Positions 1-9,316 of a DNA stretch of 64,000 bases are shown one piece after another. Location: the NCBI GenBank assembly GCA_937926105.1, contig CALANS010000175.1, forward strand, positions 124,001 to 188,000, in the 5' to 3' direction. Made by a program: the position numbers and the translations under genes. This DNA comes from an uncultured Actinomycetes bacterium (GTDB lineage Bacteria; Actinomycetota; Actinomycetes; Mycobacteriales; Nakamurellaceae). The notes under the pieces are model-generated. The model ran no database searches. It had not been told where the DNA came from and was given only the letters and a program-made list of their open reading frames with translations. Within the stretch, counting starts at the first letter, position 1. Every line of letters starts with the position of its first letter.

Positions 1-785
1 TCGATGACGAAGCCGAAGTCGGTGGGCAGGTCGCCGCTGATCTCGTACCAATTGTCGCCGGCGTCGTCGCTGCGCATCACGTCCCAGTGCTTTTGCATGT
101 ACAGCGTGGACGGTTTGGCGGGGTGCAGCGCCAGCCGGTGCACGCAGTGTCCGATCTCCGCGTCCTGGTCCGGCAGGTGGCCGGAGTTGAGTCCATTGTT
201 GATCGGCTTCCAACTCTGCGCGCCATCGTCGGTCCGAAACGCCCCTGCTGCGGAGATTGCCACGAACATCCGGTCCGGATCGGCCGGGTCGAGCTTGATG
301 GTGTGCAGGCACATCCCGCCGGCGCCGGGCGCCCACTGCGACCCCTTGTAGGCGCGCAGGGCGGGCAGTTCCTGCCAGCTGGCGCCGGCGTCCGACGAGC
401 GGAACAGGGCCGCGTCCTCCACCCCGGCCCAGACGACATCGGGGTCGGTCGCCGACGGCTCCAGGTGCCACACCCGGGAGAACTTCCACGGACGGGGCGT
501 GCCGTCGTACCACTGGTGGTCGCCCGGGTCGCCGTCGTAGCCGAATTCGTTGCCTACCGGCTGCCAGCTCGCGCCGCCGTCGTCGGACCGCTGGATCTGC
601 TGTCCGAACCAGCCGTTCGACTGGGAGGCCCACAGCCGGCTCGGGTCCACGGCCGATCCCGAGACGTGATACATCTCCCAGCCCGGGAAGAACGGCCCGT
701 CGACCTTCCAGTCCAGCCGGGCGCCGTCGGCGGTCAGTACGAATGCACCCTTGCGGGTGCCCACCAGTACTCGCACTCCACTCAT
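1..785 (-). CDS. BNR/VPS10-type beta-propeller (sialidase-fold) protein, 3' end outside the window
   Basis: The reading frame stays open to the left edge, so about 261 N-terminal residues are seen. The start [18 protein letters not shown] is preceded by a good Shine-Dalgarno sequence (GAGGGAG, about 6 nt before ATG 785). The chain carries repeated Asp-box-like blades such as [30 protein letters not shown] and [10 protein letters not shown], typical of sialidase/VPS10 beta-propellers. There is no signal peptide, so it is probably cytoplasmic. Actinomycete homologues are annotated as WD40/YVTN/BNR-like or exo-alpha-sialidase proteins, but sialidase activity is not implied by the fold alone. It is transcribed away from the mucin-like gene at 1025 across a 239-bp spacer. 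Confidence 0.85.
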   Translation of the reverse strand, partial: MSGVRVLVGTRKGAFVLTADGARLDWKVDGPFFPGWEMYHVSGSAVDPSRLWASQSNGWFGQQIQRSDDGGASWQPVGNEFGYDGDPGDHQWYDGTPRPWKFSRVWHLEPSATDPDVVWAGVEDAALFRSSDAGASWQELPALRAYKGSQWAPGAGGMCLHTIKLDPADPDRMFVAISAAGAFRTDDGAQSWKPINNGLNSGHLPDQDAEIGHCVHRLALHPAKPSTLYMQKHWDVMRSDDAGDNWYEISGDLPTDFGFVI

Positions 786-1010
786 GGTGTTCTCCCTCGG
801 AGTAGGCCACCGGCAACGGAATCGGCCGGGCTCTGCCGCACGTTTCGGACCAGCCAACCGGAATATTCACGGGCTGTCCATAGGGTGCCCGGAATACACC
901 GCGATCGAACATTCGTCGGTCGACGCGGACCGGAATGACGGCGCATCGCAGCGGTGTGGCCGCGAACTCGCGCCGACGCCTTCGGCGAGGCCCGCGCCGG
1001 CGACGGTTGC

Positions 1011-1016
1011 TATCGT
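1011..1016 (+). promoter_or_regulatory. -10 hexamer TATCGT of a probable leaderless promoter
   Basis: TANNNT hexamer 8 nt before the GTG at 1025, with no Shine-Dalgarno sequence between them. This is the spacing of actinobacterial leaderless transcripts. Confidence 0.4.
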
Positions 1017-1024
1017 GACGAACC

Positions 1025-1837
1025 GTGACCGACAGTGGTCCAGACCCGCACACCACGCATCCGCCCGACCGGCCGGTGTTCCTGGCGCATTCCGTGACCA
1101 GGCCGGTGGCCGTGACCGCGGGTGTGCGGATTCTCGTCACGATCGCCGTCGTGGCCGTGCTGGCGATGGTGGTGACGGTGGTCGGCGGCGTCGGGCTGCC
1201 GCCGCTCGCCGCCCCCGCCGGCAGCACCGCATCGTCGTCCGCCGGGGCCCCAAGCGACCCGCAGACGCGGACCGCGGCCGCCACCGGTCAGCCGTCCGAC
1301 CGGTCCACTCCACTCCGGGACGCGCCCGGACGAACGGATCCCCGCACCCCGTCAAGCACCAGCGCGCCCGACACGTCGCGCGGACTCGTGCCGGATGGTG
1401 CGCCGATCGGATTCGTGCCCGCCGCCCTCACGGTCACGCCCACAACCACTCCCGGCCCCGCCGACGCGCCGACGACGGGATCGCCCACCACCCGCACGAC
1501 CGGCTCCGCCGCGGGCCCGAGCACCGCCACGCCGACCACCGCCGGGGTGACCACGTCGACCGCGGTGAGTGCGCCCTCCCCCACGACCTCGACGCCGCCG
1601 GACGGCTCCGTCCCCGGCAGCACCGCGTCCGGTACCTCCGCCCCGGGCAGCACCGCGCCGACGACCGCGTCCTCCGCCGCAGCCAGCACCACGCCCAGCA
1701 CGACGTCGACGAGCGCGCCCACGGCCCGGCAGACCACGCCCACCCAGGCGGCCGACCCGACCACGAAGACGCGTCCCTCCCGGCACACCACTCCCGCGCC
1801 CCCCGTCCCCACCGGTCGTCCCGACTCTGGCGGCTGA
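1025..1837 (+). CDS. Ser/Thr/Pro-rich single-pass membrane protein (mucin-like)
   Basis: 270 residues. A short N-terminal part of about 33 residues precedes one hydrophobic segment (roughly residues 35-62, ILVTIAVVAVLAMVV...). About 200 residues of Thr, Ser, Pro, Ala and Gly with almost no hydrophobic core follow, as in a disordered wall-spanning or mucin-like stalk. No catalytic domain is visible. The Thr/Ser/Pro composition would make it a good O-mannosylation target if exported, which is an inference. Its stop is followed one base later by the GTG of the membrane glycosyltransferase, so the two are probably co-translated and may share a cell-surface role. No named family is recognised. Confidence 0.65.
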   Translation: MTDSGPDPHTTHPPDRPVFLAHSVTRPVAVTAGVRILVTIAVVAVLAMVVTVVGGVGLPPLAAPAGSTASSSAGAPSDPQTRTAAATGQPSDRSTPLRDAPGRTDPRTPSSTSAPDTSRGLVPDGAPIGFVPAALTVTPTTTPGPADAPTTGSPTTRTTGSAAGPSTATPTTAGVTTSTAVSAPSPTTSTPPDGSVPGSTASGTSAPGSTAPTTASSAAASTTPSTTSTSAPTARQTTPTQAADPTTKTRPSRHTTPAPPVPTGRPDSGG

Positions 1838-1838
1838 T

Positions 1839-3941
1839 GTGGCCCCGGTGTCCCGACATGGCCGGCCGGCCACCGTTCGCTCGCACTGGATCCTGCTGGT
1901 TCTGTGCCTACTGCTGCTCGGCCTGCTGCTCGCGGTGTACTCGCTGACCGACGGCAAACCAGGCGAAGTGGTCGCGGCCGGCCCGGCAACTCCGGACGCC
2001 ACACCCTCCGCGCTGCCGCATGCCGGACCGGTGGTCGATGCCGGCGACCGACTCGCCAGCACCGCCCGCCCCGGGCCGCACACCATCGCCCTGACCTTCG
2101 ACGTCCGAACGATCACCGGAACCGACGCCGTGCTGAATGTGCTGCGCCGCCTGCACGCCCCGGGCACGTTCTTCGTGGCCGGCGCGGATGCGGCGCAGCA
2201 TCCGGCCATGCTGCGCCACATCGTGGCAGCAGACGGCGAGATCGGCCTGGCTGGCTTCACCCACCGGGATCTGGGCACCATGCCGGGTTGGCAGGAGCGG
2301 CTTGAGCTGGACCAGGCGCAGTACGTGCTCGCCGCCGCCACCGGTCGAACGAGCAACCTGCTGCGGCTGCCATACGCGTCGACCACCGCTCGGATCGATC
2401 CGGCCGACGTCACGGCGATGCGCCGCGCGGGCAACTACCGGGTGGTCTTCGCCGATGTCGATGCCCGGGACGCGACGCCCGCGCGGGCCGGCGTCATCGC
2501 GGCCGCCATCACGACGCCGGCAGGAACCGGCACGATCGTCCAACTGCGCGCCGACCCGGCGGCGGCGCAGGCCCTGACCACGATCATCCCGACGCTCCGC
2601 GACGCCGGCTACACCCTCACCACCGTCACCGATGCGATCGGCGTGCCGGACGCGCTACAACCGGCCGACTTCGGCGACCGAGCGCGCGGGTGGATCACCG
2701 TCGGTGCCGTGCAGGCCAGCCACCTGCTGGTGCCGGCGCTGACCTGGTTGACCATCGCCATGACGGTGCTATGTCTGTTGCGCGTCGTGCTGGTGGTGCC
2801 GTTCGCCGGGCGGCACCACCGCCACCGGCACCCGGTGGACGAGGACTACACGCCATCGGTCAGCGTGGTGATCCCGGCCTACAACGAGGCGATCGGCATT
2901 GCCGCATCCGTGCGGTCGGTGGTGGCCTGCGACTATCCCGACCTGGAGATCGTGGTGGTGGACGACGGCTCCACCGACGGCACCGGTGAGGTGGTGCGCT
3001 CGATGAGCCTGCCGGGCGTGCGCGTGATTCGGCAACCGAATCGGGGCAAGCCGGCCGCCCTCAATGCCGGGATCGCCGCCGCCCGCGGCGAGATCCTGGT
3101 GCTGGTTGACGGGGACACCGTGTTCGCTCCGGACACCATCCGGCGCCTGGTGCGCGGGATGGCTGACCCGCAGGTCGGGGCGGTCGCCGGGAACACCAAG
3201 GTCGGCAACCGGCGCGGCCTGATCGGCAAGTGGCAGCACGTGGAGTACGTGCTCGGCTTCAATCTGGACCGCCGGATGTTCGACGTGCTGCAGTGCATGC
3301 CGACGGTTCCCGGTGCGATCGGTGCGTTCCGCCGCTCCGCGCTATCGGCCGTGGGCGGCGTTCCGGCGGACACGCTGGCCGAGGACACCGACCTGACGAT
3401 GGCGGTGTGCCGCGCCGGATACCTGGTCCGGTACGACCCGGACGCGATCGCCTGGACCGAGGCGCCCGCCACCCTGGGTGAGCTGTGGCGCCAGCGGTAT
3501 CGCTGGTGTTTCGGGACGCTGCAGGCGATGTGGAAGCATCGTCGGGCGGTGCTGCAGCGCGGACAGGCGGGCAAGCTCGGCCGCCGAGGACTGCCCTACC
3601 TGCTGTTGTTCCAGGTGGTGCTGCCACTGTTCGCACCGCTGATGGACCTGCTGCTCGTCTACCAGCTGGTGGTGCGCTCCTCCCCCGTCGTGATCGTCGC
3701 CTGGGTGTCGTTCCTGGCGCTGCAGCTGCTGTGCACGCTGTTCGCGTTCCGGCTGGATCGCGAGCCGACGCGGCCGGTCTGGGTGGTGCTGACCCAACAG
3801 GTGGTGTACCGGCAGCTGATGTATCTGGTGGTGGTGCAGTCGATGATCAGCGCGCTCGGGGGTATGCGGCTGCGCTGGCACAAGCTGCGGCGCACCGGCG
3901 ATCTGGACGCCGCCCCGGCTCCCGCCCCGTATCGGACCTGA
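1839..3941 (+). CDS. Polysaccharide-deacetylase-like domain fused to a membrane family 2 glycosyltransferase
   Basis: About 700 residues from GTG 1839. Order: cytoplasmic stub; membrane segment (about 20-40); extracytoplasmic NodB-like domain (about 75-280, starting TIALTFDV); membrane segment (about 290-325); GT2 domain with SVVIPAYNE (about 340), VVVDDGSTD (about 373), the DGD metal site (about 424), EDTDLT (about 515) and the QRYRW motif (about 552) of processive synthases; C-terminal membrane helices. The family joins a chitooligosaccharide-deacetylase fold to a hyaluronan/cellulose-synthase-like transferase and is presumed to build a cell-envelope polysaccharide. The NodB part looks inactive: TFDDG reads TFDVR, and the first zinc His of the HxxxH motif is Ala (GLAGFTH). 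A longer in-frame start (1569) would overlap the upstream gene as Pro/Arg-rich shadow sequence and is not used. Confidence 0.85.
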   Translation: MAPVSRHGRPATVRSHWILLVLCLLLLGLLLAVYSLTDGKPGEVVAAGPATPDATPSALPHAGPVVDAGDRLASTARPGPHTIALTFDVRTITGTDAVLNVLRRLHAPGTFFVAGADAAQHPAMLRHIVAADGEIGLAGFTHRDLGTMPGWQERLELDQAQYVLAAATGRTSNLLRLPYASTTARIDPADVTAMRRAGNYRVVFADVDARDATPARAGVIAAAITTPAGTGTIVQLRADPAAAQALTTIIPTLRDAGYTLTTVTDAIGVPDALQPADFGDRARGWITVGAVQASHLLVPALTWLTIAMTVLCLLRVVLVVPFAGRHHRHRHPVDEDYTPSVSVVIPAYNEAIGIAASVRSVVACDYPDLEIVVVDDGSTDGTGEVVRSMSLPGVRVIRQPNRGKPAALNAGIAAARGEILVLVDGDTVFAPDTIRRLVRGMADPQVGAVAGNTKVGNRRGLIGKWQHVEYVLGFNLDRRMFDVLQCMPTVPGAIGAFRRSALSAVGGVPADTLAEDTDLTMAVCRAGYLVRYDPDAIAWTEAPATLGELWRQRYRWCFGTLQAMWKHRRAVLQRGQAGKLGRRGLPYLLLFQVVLPLFAPLMDLLLVYQLVVRSSPVVIVAWVSFLALQLLCTLFAFRLDREPTRPVWVVLTQQVVYRQLMYLVVVQSMISALGGMRLRWHKLRRTGDLDAAPAPAPYRT

Positions 3942-4004
3942 CGGGGCCTGACGGGCCTGCGCCGGGGTCTGCGGCAACCACCCGGGCGGCACGGTGGCCG
4001 CGGG

Positions 4005-4010
4005 TACAGT
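4005..4010 (+). promoter_or_regulatory. -10 hexamer TACAGT of nadE, probable leaderless promoter
   Basis: TANNNT hexamer 6 nt before GTG 4017, with no Shine-Dalgarno sequence. This suggests that nadE is transcribed separately from the glycosyltransferase 75 bp upstream. Confidence 0.4.
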
Positions 4011-4016
4011 GCGTCC

Positions 4017-4868
4017 GTGCAGCTGCAGAACCGGATCATCGCCGAGTTGGGGGTGCGCCCGGACATCGACCCGGCCGCCGAAATCGATCGTCGGGTGCGG
4101 TTTCTGGCCGACTACCTGGCCGCCACGCCGGCGCGCGGCTACGCCCTGGGCATCAGCGGCGGCCAGGACAGCACGCTGGCCGGCCGCCTCACCCAGCTGG
4201 CCGTCCAGCGTCGTCGGGCGGCCGGTGCCACGGACGCGGTATTCGTGGCCGTGCGCCTGCCCTACGGCGAGCAGACCGATGAGGACGACGCGCAGCAGGC
4301 CTTGGAGTTCATCCGCGCGGACCGGGTGGTGACGGTGAACATCAAGGCGGGCACCGATGCGCTTTGCGTCGACACCGCAGCGGCGTTGGCCCAGCGGGCG
4401 GATTCCGCCGGCGGTGTCGAGCCGCTGCGAGACTTTGTGCGCGGCAACGTGAAGGCGCGAGCGCGGATGGTGGCGCAGTTCGCCATCGCCGGGCAGCTCG
4501 GCCTGCTGGTGGTGGGGACCGACCATGCTGCCGAGGCCGTGACCGGCTTCTTCACCAAATTCGGTGACGGCGCCGCCGACGTCACCCCGCTGTCCGGATT
4601 GACCAAGCGCCAGGGCGCCGCACTGCTGCGGCACCTGGGGGCGCCGGAGGGCACCTGGCGCAAGGTGCCGACCGCGGACCTGGAGGACGACCGGCCCGCG
4701 CTGCCCGACGAGGAGGCGCTCGGGGTGCGCTACGCCGACATCGACGACTACCTGCAGGGCCTGCCCGTCGACGCCGAGGCGGCCGCGCGCATCGAGCGCT
4801 GGTACACGGCCACCCGGCACAAGCGGGCGCTGCCGGTGACACCCGCCGACGACTGGTGGCGCGGGTGA
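4017..4868 (+). CDS. nadE: Ammonia-dependent NAD+ synthetase
   Basis: 283 residues, the usual length of the short NadE (EC 6.3.1.5), which amidates deamido-NAD with ammonia and ATP in the last step of NAD synthesis. The ATP-pyrophosphatase P-loop is clear ([13 protein letters not shown], about residues 44-56), followed by conserved blocks [52 protein letters not shown] and [16 protein letters not shown]. There is no N-terminal glutaminase domain, so it uses ammonia rather than glutamine, like the Escherichia coli enzyme and unlike the long mycobacterial NadE. Its TGA overlaps the GTG of the next gene. Confidence 0.95.
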   Translation: MQLQNRIIAELGVRPDIDPAAEIDRRVRFLADYLAATPARGYALGISGGQDSTLAGRLTQLAVQRRRAAGATDAVFVAVRLPYGEQTDEDDAQQALEFIRADRVVTVNIKAGTDALCVDTAAALAQRADSAGGVEPLRDFVRGNVKARARMVAQFAIAGQLGLLVVGTDHAAEAVTGFFTKFGDGAADVTPLSGLTKRQGAALLRHLGAPEGTWRKVPTADLEDDRPALPDEEALGVRYADIDDYLQGLPVDAEAAARIERWYTATRHKRALPVTPADDWWRG

Positions 4869-5521
4869 GCCTGTCCCCTGTCCTGCGGCAAGTGGAACGA
4901 CTGGTCGCGCTGGGTGTGCACGAGCGGGCGGGACTGTCGGCGCAGGAGCTTCGAGGCGCCGCCGCCGCGCTGTCGACAGGCGGTGACGAGCGGTCCGTGC
5001 TGGCGCTCGATCCGGCCCTGGCGCCCGCCTCCGTGCTGGCCCCGCTGATGAGCCGGGCCGCGCGACCGGGATTCATCGTGGTCGACATGACCGACGTGGA
5101 CGAGTTCGCGCCCCTTGATACCGTCGCCGTCCCGGAGTCGCCCGTGTACCTGGTGCGGAGCCCGGACCGCGGCGACGAGATGGCGAACTGGAGCCCCCAC
5201 GAGGCGCTGCCCGCGATCCTCGCCGCGGGCCGTACCCCGTTGCTGCTCACCGAGGGCATCACCTGGGTGCTGCAGCAGCCCGAGATCCTCCAGCCCGGAA
5301 CCTGCTTCATGACGATTGGCTCCCGGCTGCGCCGACCGGGCGGGCGACTCGACGCCCGCACCCCGGCGCTCTGGATCTCCGGCGGCACCGGACGGGACGG
5401 CGTCGCGCGCCGCGGTGCGCCGAAGGTGGGCTGGTGCTGGGCGGGAAACCGGCACACCTGGCTGGGTTTCGCGTCCGGCGCGGGGCGGGTCGGCGCGCCC
5501 GCACCGGCTGATCGCGCATGA
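4865..5521 (+). CDS. DUF5701 family protein
   Basis: About 218 residues. The product resembles actinomycete DUF5701 proteins ([72 protein letters not shown]). The function is unknown. It looks soluble, with no membrane segments or catalytic motif that I can name. GTG 4865 gives a GTGA overlap with nadE; an alternative GTG lies at 4856. The stop overlaps the ATG of the next gene as ATGA, so nadE, this gene and the methylase probably form one translationally coupled unit. Confidence 0.8.
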   Translation: MSLSPVLRQVERLVALGVHERAGLSAQELRGAAAALSTGGDERSVLALDPALAPASVLAPLMSRAARPGFIVVDMTDVDEFAPLDTVAVPESPVYLVRSPDRGDEMANWSPHEALPAILAAGRTPLLLTEGITWVLQQPEILQPGTCFMTIGSRLRRPGGRLDARTPALWISGGTGRDGVARRGAPKVGWCWAGNRHTWLGFASGAGRVGAPAPADRA

Positions 5522-6390
5522 GACCGTCCGGTGCCCGTCACGGGCTCGGGGCAGCAACCGGCGACGACGGTCCGGCGCCGGGCCGGGTCGCGAAGCTGGA
5601 CCCCGCCGCGGTTGTCGCCCGGCTCCGCGCGGCGGGATGCGTGTTTGCCGAGCGGGAGGCCGACCTGCTGCTGGCAGCGGGTCGCTCCGGGACGGCACTG
5701 GAGCACCTGGTGGCACAGCGGGTCGCGGGGCGGCCGCTGGAATACGTGCTCGGCTGGGCGGAGTTCGCCGGGCTGCGGATCCCCGTCACCGACGGCGTTT
5801 TCGTCCCCCGGCGGCGCAGCGAACTGCTCGCGCGGCTGGCCGGCGACGCGGCGCGGGACGGCGCCGCGGCCGGGCGGGCGCCGGTGGTCGCCGACCTGTG
5901 CTGCGGGGCGGGCGCCCTAGGTGCCGCCGTCGCGAATGCCGTACCCGGCGTCGAGTTGCACTCGGCCGACATCGACCCGGCTGCCATCGACTGCGCCCGC
6001 CGCGCCACCGCCCCGTTCGCGGGACGGGTCTATGTCGGCGACCTGTACGCCGCGCTGCCCGACCGGCTGCGGGGTCATCTCGACGTGCTGGTGGTCAACG
6101 CGCCCTACGTGCCCACCGGCGAGATCGCGTTCATGCCTACCGAGGCGCGCGATTTCGAGCGCCCGGCGGCGCTGGACGGCGGGCCCGACGGCCTGGTGAT
6201 CCTCGGCCGGGTGGTGGCCGGAGCCGCCGAGTGGCTCGCGCCGTCCGGCACCGTGCTGATCGAGTGCGCCGCGCACCAGTCCGGTGCGCTGGCCGACCTG
6301 GTCACCGCGGCGGGCCTGTTGGCGGGTGTTCACCGCGACGACGACCGCGACGCCACCGTGGTCATCGGTCGGCGACCCTGGACGCGGTGA
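5518..6390 (+). CDS. PrmC/HemK-related protein-(glutamine-N5) methyltransferase, substrate unknown
   Basis: 290 residues. The short helical N-terminal domain is followed by a class I AdoMet-binding core: VADLCCGAGALG replaces the usual DxGxGxG (about 124-135), and the catalytic signature reads NAPYVP (about 196-201) where PrmC has NPPY. That variation is typical of the paralogue called PrmC-related methyltransferase, whose target is not known. It is unlikely to be the release-factor methylase itself, which in actinomycetes normally lies next to prfA. ATGA overlap with the DUF5701 gene. Confidence 0.85.
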   Translation: MRPSGARHGLGAATGDDGPAPGRVAKLDPAAVVARLRAAGCVFAEREADLLLAAGRSGTALEHLVAQRVAGRPLEYVLGWAEFAGLRIPVTDGVFVPRRRSELLARLAGDAARDGAAAGRAPVVADLCCGAGALGAAVANAVPGVELHSADIDPAAIDCARRATAPFAGRVYVGDLYAALPDRLRGHLDVLVVNAPYVPTGEIAFMPTEARDFERPAALDGGPDGLVILGRVVAGAAEWLAPSGTVLIECAAHQSGALADLVTAAGLLAGVHRDDDRDATVVIGRRPWTR

Positions 6391-6509
6391 CCGGGTGGCG
6401 GCACCGGCTGGTCCGCGCGGCATCACCCACGTTGCCACCCGTACTTCCGCCGGCCGGAGACACCCGGTGCGGCCCCATCGCGCCGTGACTGCGCCGACCC
6501 GGTGATTCA

Positions 6510-7886
6510 ATGGTTTTCGCACGGGAGAGCGCGTTCGAGGCAGGCGGGTGGGACATGCGTGACGGGGGATCGAACCGCGCTGCCCTGACGGCAGGTGACG
6601 GCGGACCCTATCCCGTCGGGGTGCGCACCACCCTGGACGAGCAGACCTTCCGCGACGCCTCGCCTGTCGTGCAACTCTGGGTGCTGATCATCGGGCTGGC
6701 GGCGCTCGCGGCTCCGATCGTCGTGTCGGTGTTCGACGGGTTCGGACTCACCGGGTCCGACCTCGTCACCGCTGGGGTGCTGGTCCTGGCCAGCGCGGCG
6801 AACATCGAACTGGGCCGGCTGCTCGATCGGGCCGCCCGGGAGCAGCAGCGCCCGCACAAGGGATTGTCCGCCTGGGCAATGGCCACCGTGGTGCTGCTGC
6901 CGGCCTGGTACCTGCTGCCGGTGATCACTCTGACCTATGCACACGCCTGGTGGCGGGATCGACATCTGCCGCGCTGGAAGTGGCTCGGATCGGCCAGCTA
7001 CATGGTGCTCGCGGCCCTGGTGGCGCGGGCCGTCCAGCATGCCCCGGCGAGCGGCATCGGGCTGGACGTCGGCCCGAGCGTCGTCGGGATGGCGCTGGTG
7101 GTGGCCAGCTGCCTGGCCTTCATGACGGTGGAATCCGGGCTGCTGATCACCTTCGTGATGCTCAACCGGACCCATGCGGAGCTGTGGCTGCGGCGCACGC
7201 TGACAGACCCGCTGTTTTTCGCCACCGAGTTCGGTGTGCTGAGTCTGGGGGCGCTGACCGGGCTGGTCGCCGACATCGCCGGCTGGTACGTCCTGCTGGT
7301 TGCGCCACTGTTCCTGTTGATGCAGCAGGCCGTGCTGCATCGGCCGTTGCAGGAGCGGGCCGACATCGACGCCAAGACCGGTGCCCTGCACTATCGGGTG
7401 TGGCTCCGTGCTGCGACGGCGGAGGTGGCGCGGCTCACCGCCGAGCGCCGCCCCTGGGCGATCCTGTTCACCGACATCGACCACTTCCACCGGTTCAACC
7501 AGGCGCACGGGCATCTGGGCGGCGACCGGGCGCTGGCCGCCGCCGCCGACGCCACTCGGGATGCCCTGCCGCCCGGCACGATGATCGGTCGATTCGGCGG
7601 CGAGGAGTTCTGCGCGTTGCTGCCCGGTGCCGTGGACGCGACCGCACTGGCCGCCGCCGAACGGGTGCGGCTGCGGGTCAGCGGGATGCGGCCGCCGGCG
7701 ATCCCGGAGCAGATCACCGTGAGCATCGGGGTGGCGGGCGTGCCCGCCGGCGATCCGCGGACCAGCGTGCCGACCGCCGTCGCCCGAGCCGACGAGGCGC
7801 TGTACGTGGCCAAGCGGTCCGGGCGGGACTGCTGCCGACTGTGGACCGGCGACCCCGCAGAGCCCGATGGGACCCGGCCCGCCTGA
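6510..7886 (+). CDS. Membrane-bound GGDEF diguanylate cyclase
   Basis: 458 residues (443 if it starts at ATG 6555). The N-terminal half (about 50-270) contains several hydrophobic helices, forming a MASE-like membrane sensor. The C-terminal GGDEF domain runs from about 290 to 450 (DAKTGALHYRVW, DIDHFHRFNQAHGHLGGDRAL) and carries an active-type A-site GGEEF at 363-367. No RxxD product-inhibition site is present five residues before it. The protein should convert two GTP into c-di-GMP at the membrane in response to an unknown cue. No EAL partner is present in the window. It is convergent with the SRPBCC gene 37 bp away. Confidence 0.9.
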   Translation: MVFARESAFEAGGWDMRDGGSNRAALTAGDGGPYPVGVRTTLDEQTFRDASPVVQLWVLIIGLAALAAPIVVSVFDGFGLTGSDLVTAGVLVLASAANIELGRLLDRAAREQQRPHKGLSAWAMATVVLLPAWYLLPVITLTYAHAWWRDRHLPRWKWLGSASYMVLAALVARAVQHAPASGIGLDVGPSVVGMALVVASCLAFMTVESGLLITFVMLNRTHAELWLRRTLTDPLFFATEFGVLSLGALTGLVADIAGWYVLLVAPLFLLMQQAVLHRPLQERADIDAKTGALHYRVWLRAATAEVARLTAERRPWAILFTDIDHFHRFNQAHGHLGGDRALAAAADATRDALPPGTMIGRFGGEEFCALLPGAVDATALAAAERVRLRVSGMRPPAIPEQITVSIGVAGVPAGDPRTSVPTAVARADEALYVAKRSGRDCCRLWTGDPAEPDGTRPA

Positions 7887-7923
7887 CCGCGGCCATGCTG
7901 TCGGCGTCAGGGCATCGCCGGCG

Positions 7924-8340
7924 TCAGGCCGTCGGGTGCGGCTGCGCCGCCAGCGCCCGCGCCCACCGGGGCAGGGAATCCCGCAACGCCCGGCCCGCGA
8001 TCAATGCCACCGCCCACGCCATCAGACCGGTGATCTGCAGGCGCACCTCGATGCCGGTGCCCGGGCCGCGCGGCAGCAACAGATGATCTTCGGTGACGAC
8101 GAAACCCGGACCACGGCTGCTCCAGCGGAACGACCGCCCGGGCACTACGTCATCGATGGTCCACACCGCCGGTCGCAGCCCCGGCTGCACCACGCGTGCC
8201 GTGGTGCCGACCCGCAGCGGGCCGTCCGGCTGCAGCACCGTGACGGTCGGGCACCACCGCGGCCAGGCGGGCAGGTCCGCCAGCATGTCCCACAGCGCAC
8301 TCGACGCCGTCCCGGATGCCTCGCTGGCGTGAATCCGCAC
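7924..8340 (-). CDS. SRPBCC (polyketide cyclase/dehydrase-like) family protein
   Basis: 138 residues from GTG 8340, which is preceded by a strong Shine-Dalgarno run (GGAAGGGGG) about 6 nt upstream. The chain MRIHASEASGTASSALWDML, LADLPAWPRWCPTV, GTTARVVQPGL, IDDVVPGRSFRWSSRGPG has the START/SRPBCC ligand-binding pattern (helix, beta strands, final long helix). Members bind hydrophobic ligands; the ligand here cannot be read from sequence. It is divergent from thyA, with a palindrome between them. Confidence 0.8.
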   Translation of the reverse strand: MRIHASEASGTASSALWDMLADLPAWPRWCPTVTVLQPDGPLRVGTTARVVQPGLRPAVWTIDDVVPGRSFRWSSRGPGFVVTEDHLLLPRGPGTGIEVRLQITGLMAWAVALIAGRALRDSLPRWARALAAQPHPTA

Positions 8341-8381
8341 GCAACGCCCCCTTCCGAACACCGCAGTACGGTGCCGACTCG

Positions 8382-8399
8382 ACCCGCCGAGCGGCGGGT
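8382..8399. promoter_or_regulatory. Perfect inverted repeat in the SRPBCC/thyA divergent spacer
   Basis: ACCCGCCG-AG-CGGCGGGT, 8-bp arms with 2 nt between. It lies about 30-46 bp upstream of the thyA -10 hexamer and may be an operator. GC-rich palindromes also arise by chance here. Confidence 0.3.
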
Positions 8400-8427
8400 C
8401 ACCGAGCGCCGATCAGGCCGCGGCTTC

Positions 8428-8433
8428 TAGGCT
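8428..8433 (+). promoter_or_regulatory. -10 hexamer TAGGCT of thyA, probable leaderless promoter
   Basis: TAGGCT 6 nt before ATG 8440; no Shine-Dalgarno sequence is present. Confidence 0.45.
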
Positions 8434-8439
8434 CGCAGT

Positions 8440-9234
8440 ATGCAGCAGTACCTGGACCTGATGGACCGCATCCTGCGCGAGGGGCATCGCAAGTCCGACC
8501 GCACCGGCACCGGGACCCTGTCGATCTTCGGCCACCAGATGCGTTTCGATCTGGCCGACGGCTTCCCGGTGGTGACCACCAAGAAGGTGCACATGCGCTC
8601 GGTGATCGTCGAGTTGCTGTGGTTTCTGCGGGGCTCGACCAACGTGCGCTGGCTGCAGGAACGCGGCGTGTCCATCTGGGACGAGTGGGCCGACGCCGAG
8701 GGCGAACTCGGCCCGGTCTACGGCCACCAGTGGCGCTCCTGGCCGACGCCGGACGGCCGGCACATCGACCAGATCGCCAGGGTCGTCGAGTCCATCCGGA
8801 GCAATCCGGACTCCCGCCGGCACATCGTGTCCGCCTGGAACGTGGCGGAGGTGGACGACATGGCGCTGCCGCCGTGCCACACCCTGTTCCAGTTCTACGT
8901 CGCCGACGGAGCGCTGTCCTGCCAGCTGTATCAGCGCAGCGCCGACGTGTTTCTCGGGGTGCCGTTCAACATCGCCTCCTATGCGCTGCTCACCATGATG
9001 GTGGCCCGGGTGACGGGCCTTCGGCCCGGCGAGTTCGTGCACACCCTGGGCGACGCGCACCTGTACGCGAACCACCTGGAGCAGGCCCGGCTGCAGTTGA
9101 CCCGCGCGCCCCGGCCGCTCCCGCGGATGCGCATCGCCGATGGCATCACGCAGCTCGACGCGTTCGAGTACGAGGACTTCGAACTTCTGGGCTACGACCC
9201 GCATCCGGCGATCAGGGCGCCGATCGCGGTATGA
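8440..9234 (+). CDS. thyA: Thymidylate synthase
   Basis: 264 residues, the length of classical ThyA (EC 2.1.1.45), which methylates dUMP using methylene-tetrahydrofolate and releases dihydrofolate. All signatures are present: [19 protein letters not shown], the active-site Cys146 in [31 protein letters not shown], and the C-terminal APIAV. dfrA lies 82 bp downstream on the same strand and recycles the dihydrofolate, the standard thyA-dfrA pairing. Confidence 0.97.
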   Translation: MQQYLDLMDRILREGHRKSDRTGTGTLSIFGHQMRFDLADGFPVVTTKKVHMRSVIVELLWFLRGSTNVRWLQERGVSIWDEWADAEGELGPVYGHQWRSWPTPDGRHIDQIARVVESIRSNPDSRRHIVSAWNVAEVDDMALPPCHTLFQFYVADGALSCQLYQRSADVFLGVPFNIASYALLTMMVARVTGLRPGEFVHTLGDAHLYANHLEQARLQLTRAPRPLPRMRIADGITQLDAFEYEDFELLGYDPHPAIRAPIAV

Positions 9235-9316
9235 CGGACGCCCAGGAGTGTGGGCGGCCGACCGTGGTCGGTGGCCGCCACTGTCAGGATGCGTGCCCGG
9301 CGGCGGTGATGACGGC

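Noticed and set aside
1569..1838. N-terminal extension of the glycosyltransferase frame
   Set aside because: Pro/Arg-rich sequence that is only the shifted frame of the mucin-like gene. GTG 1839 just after its stop gives a normal N-terminus.
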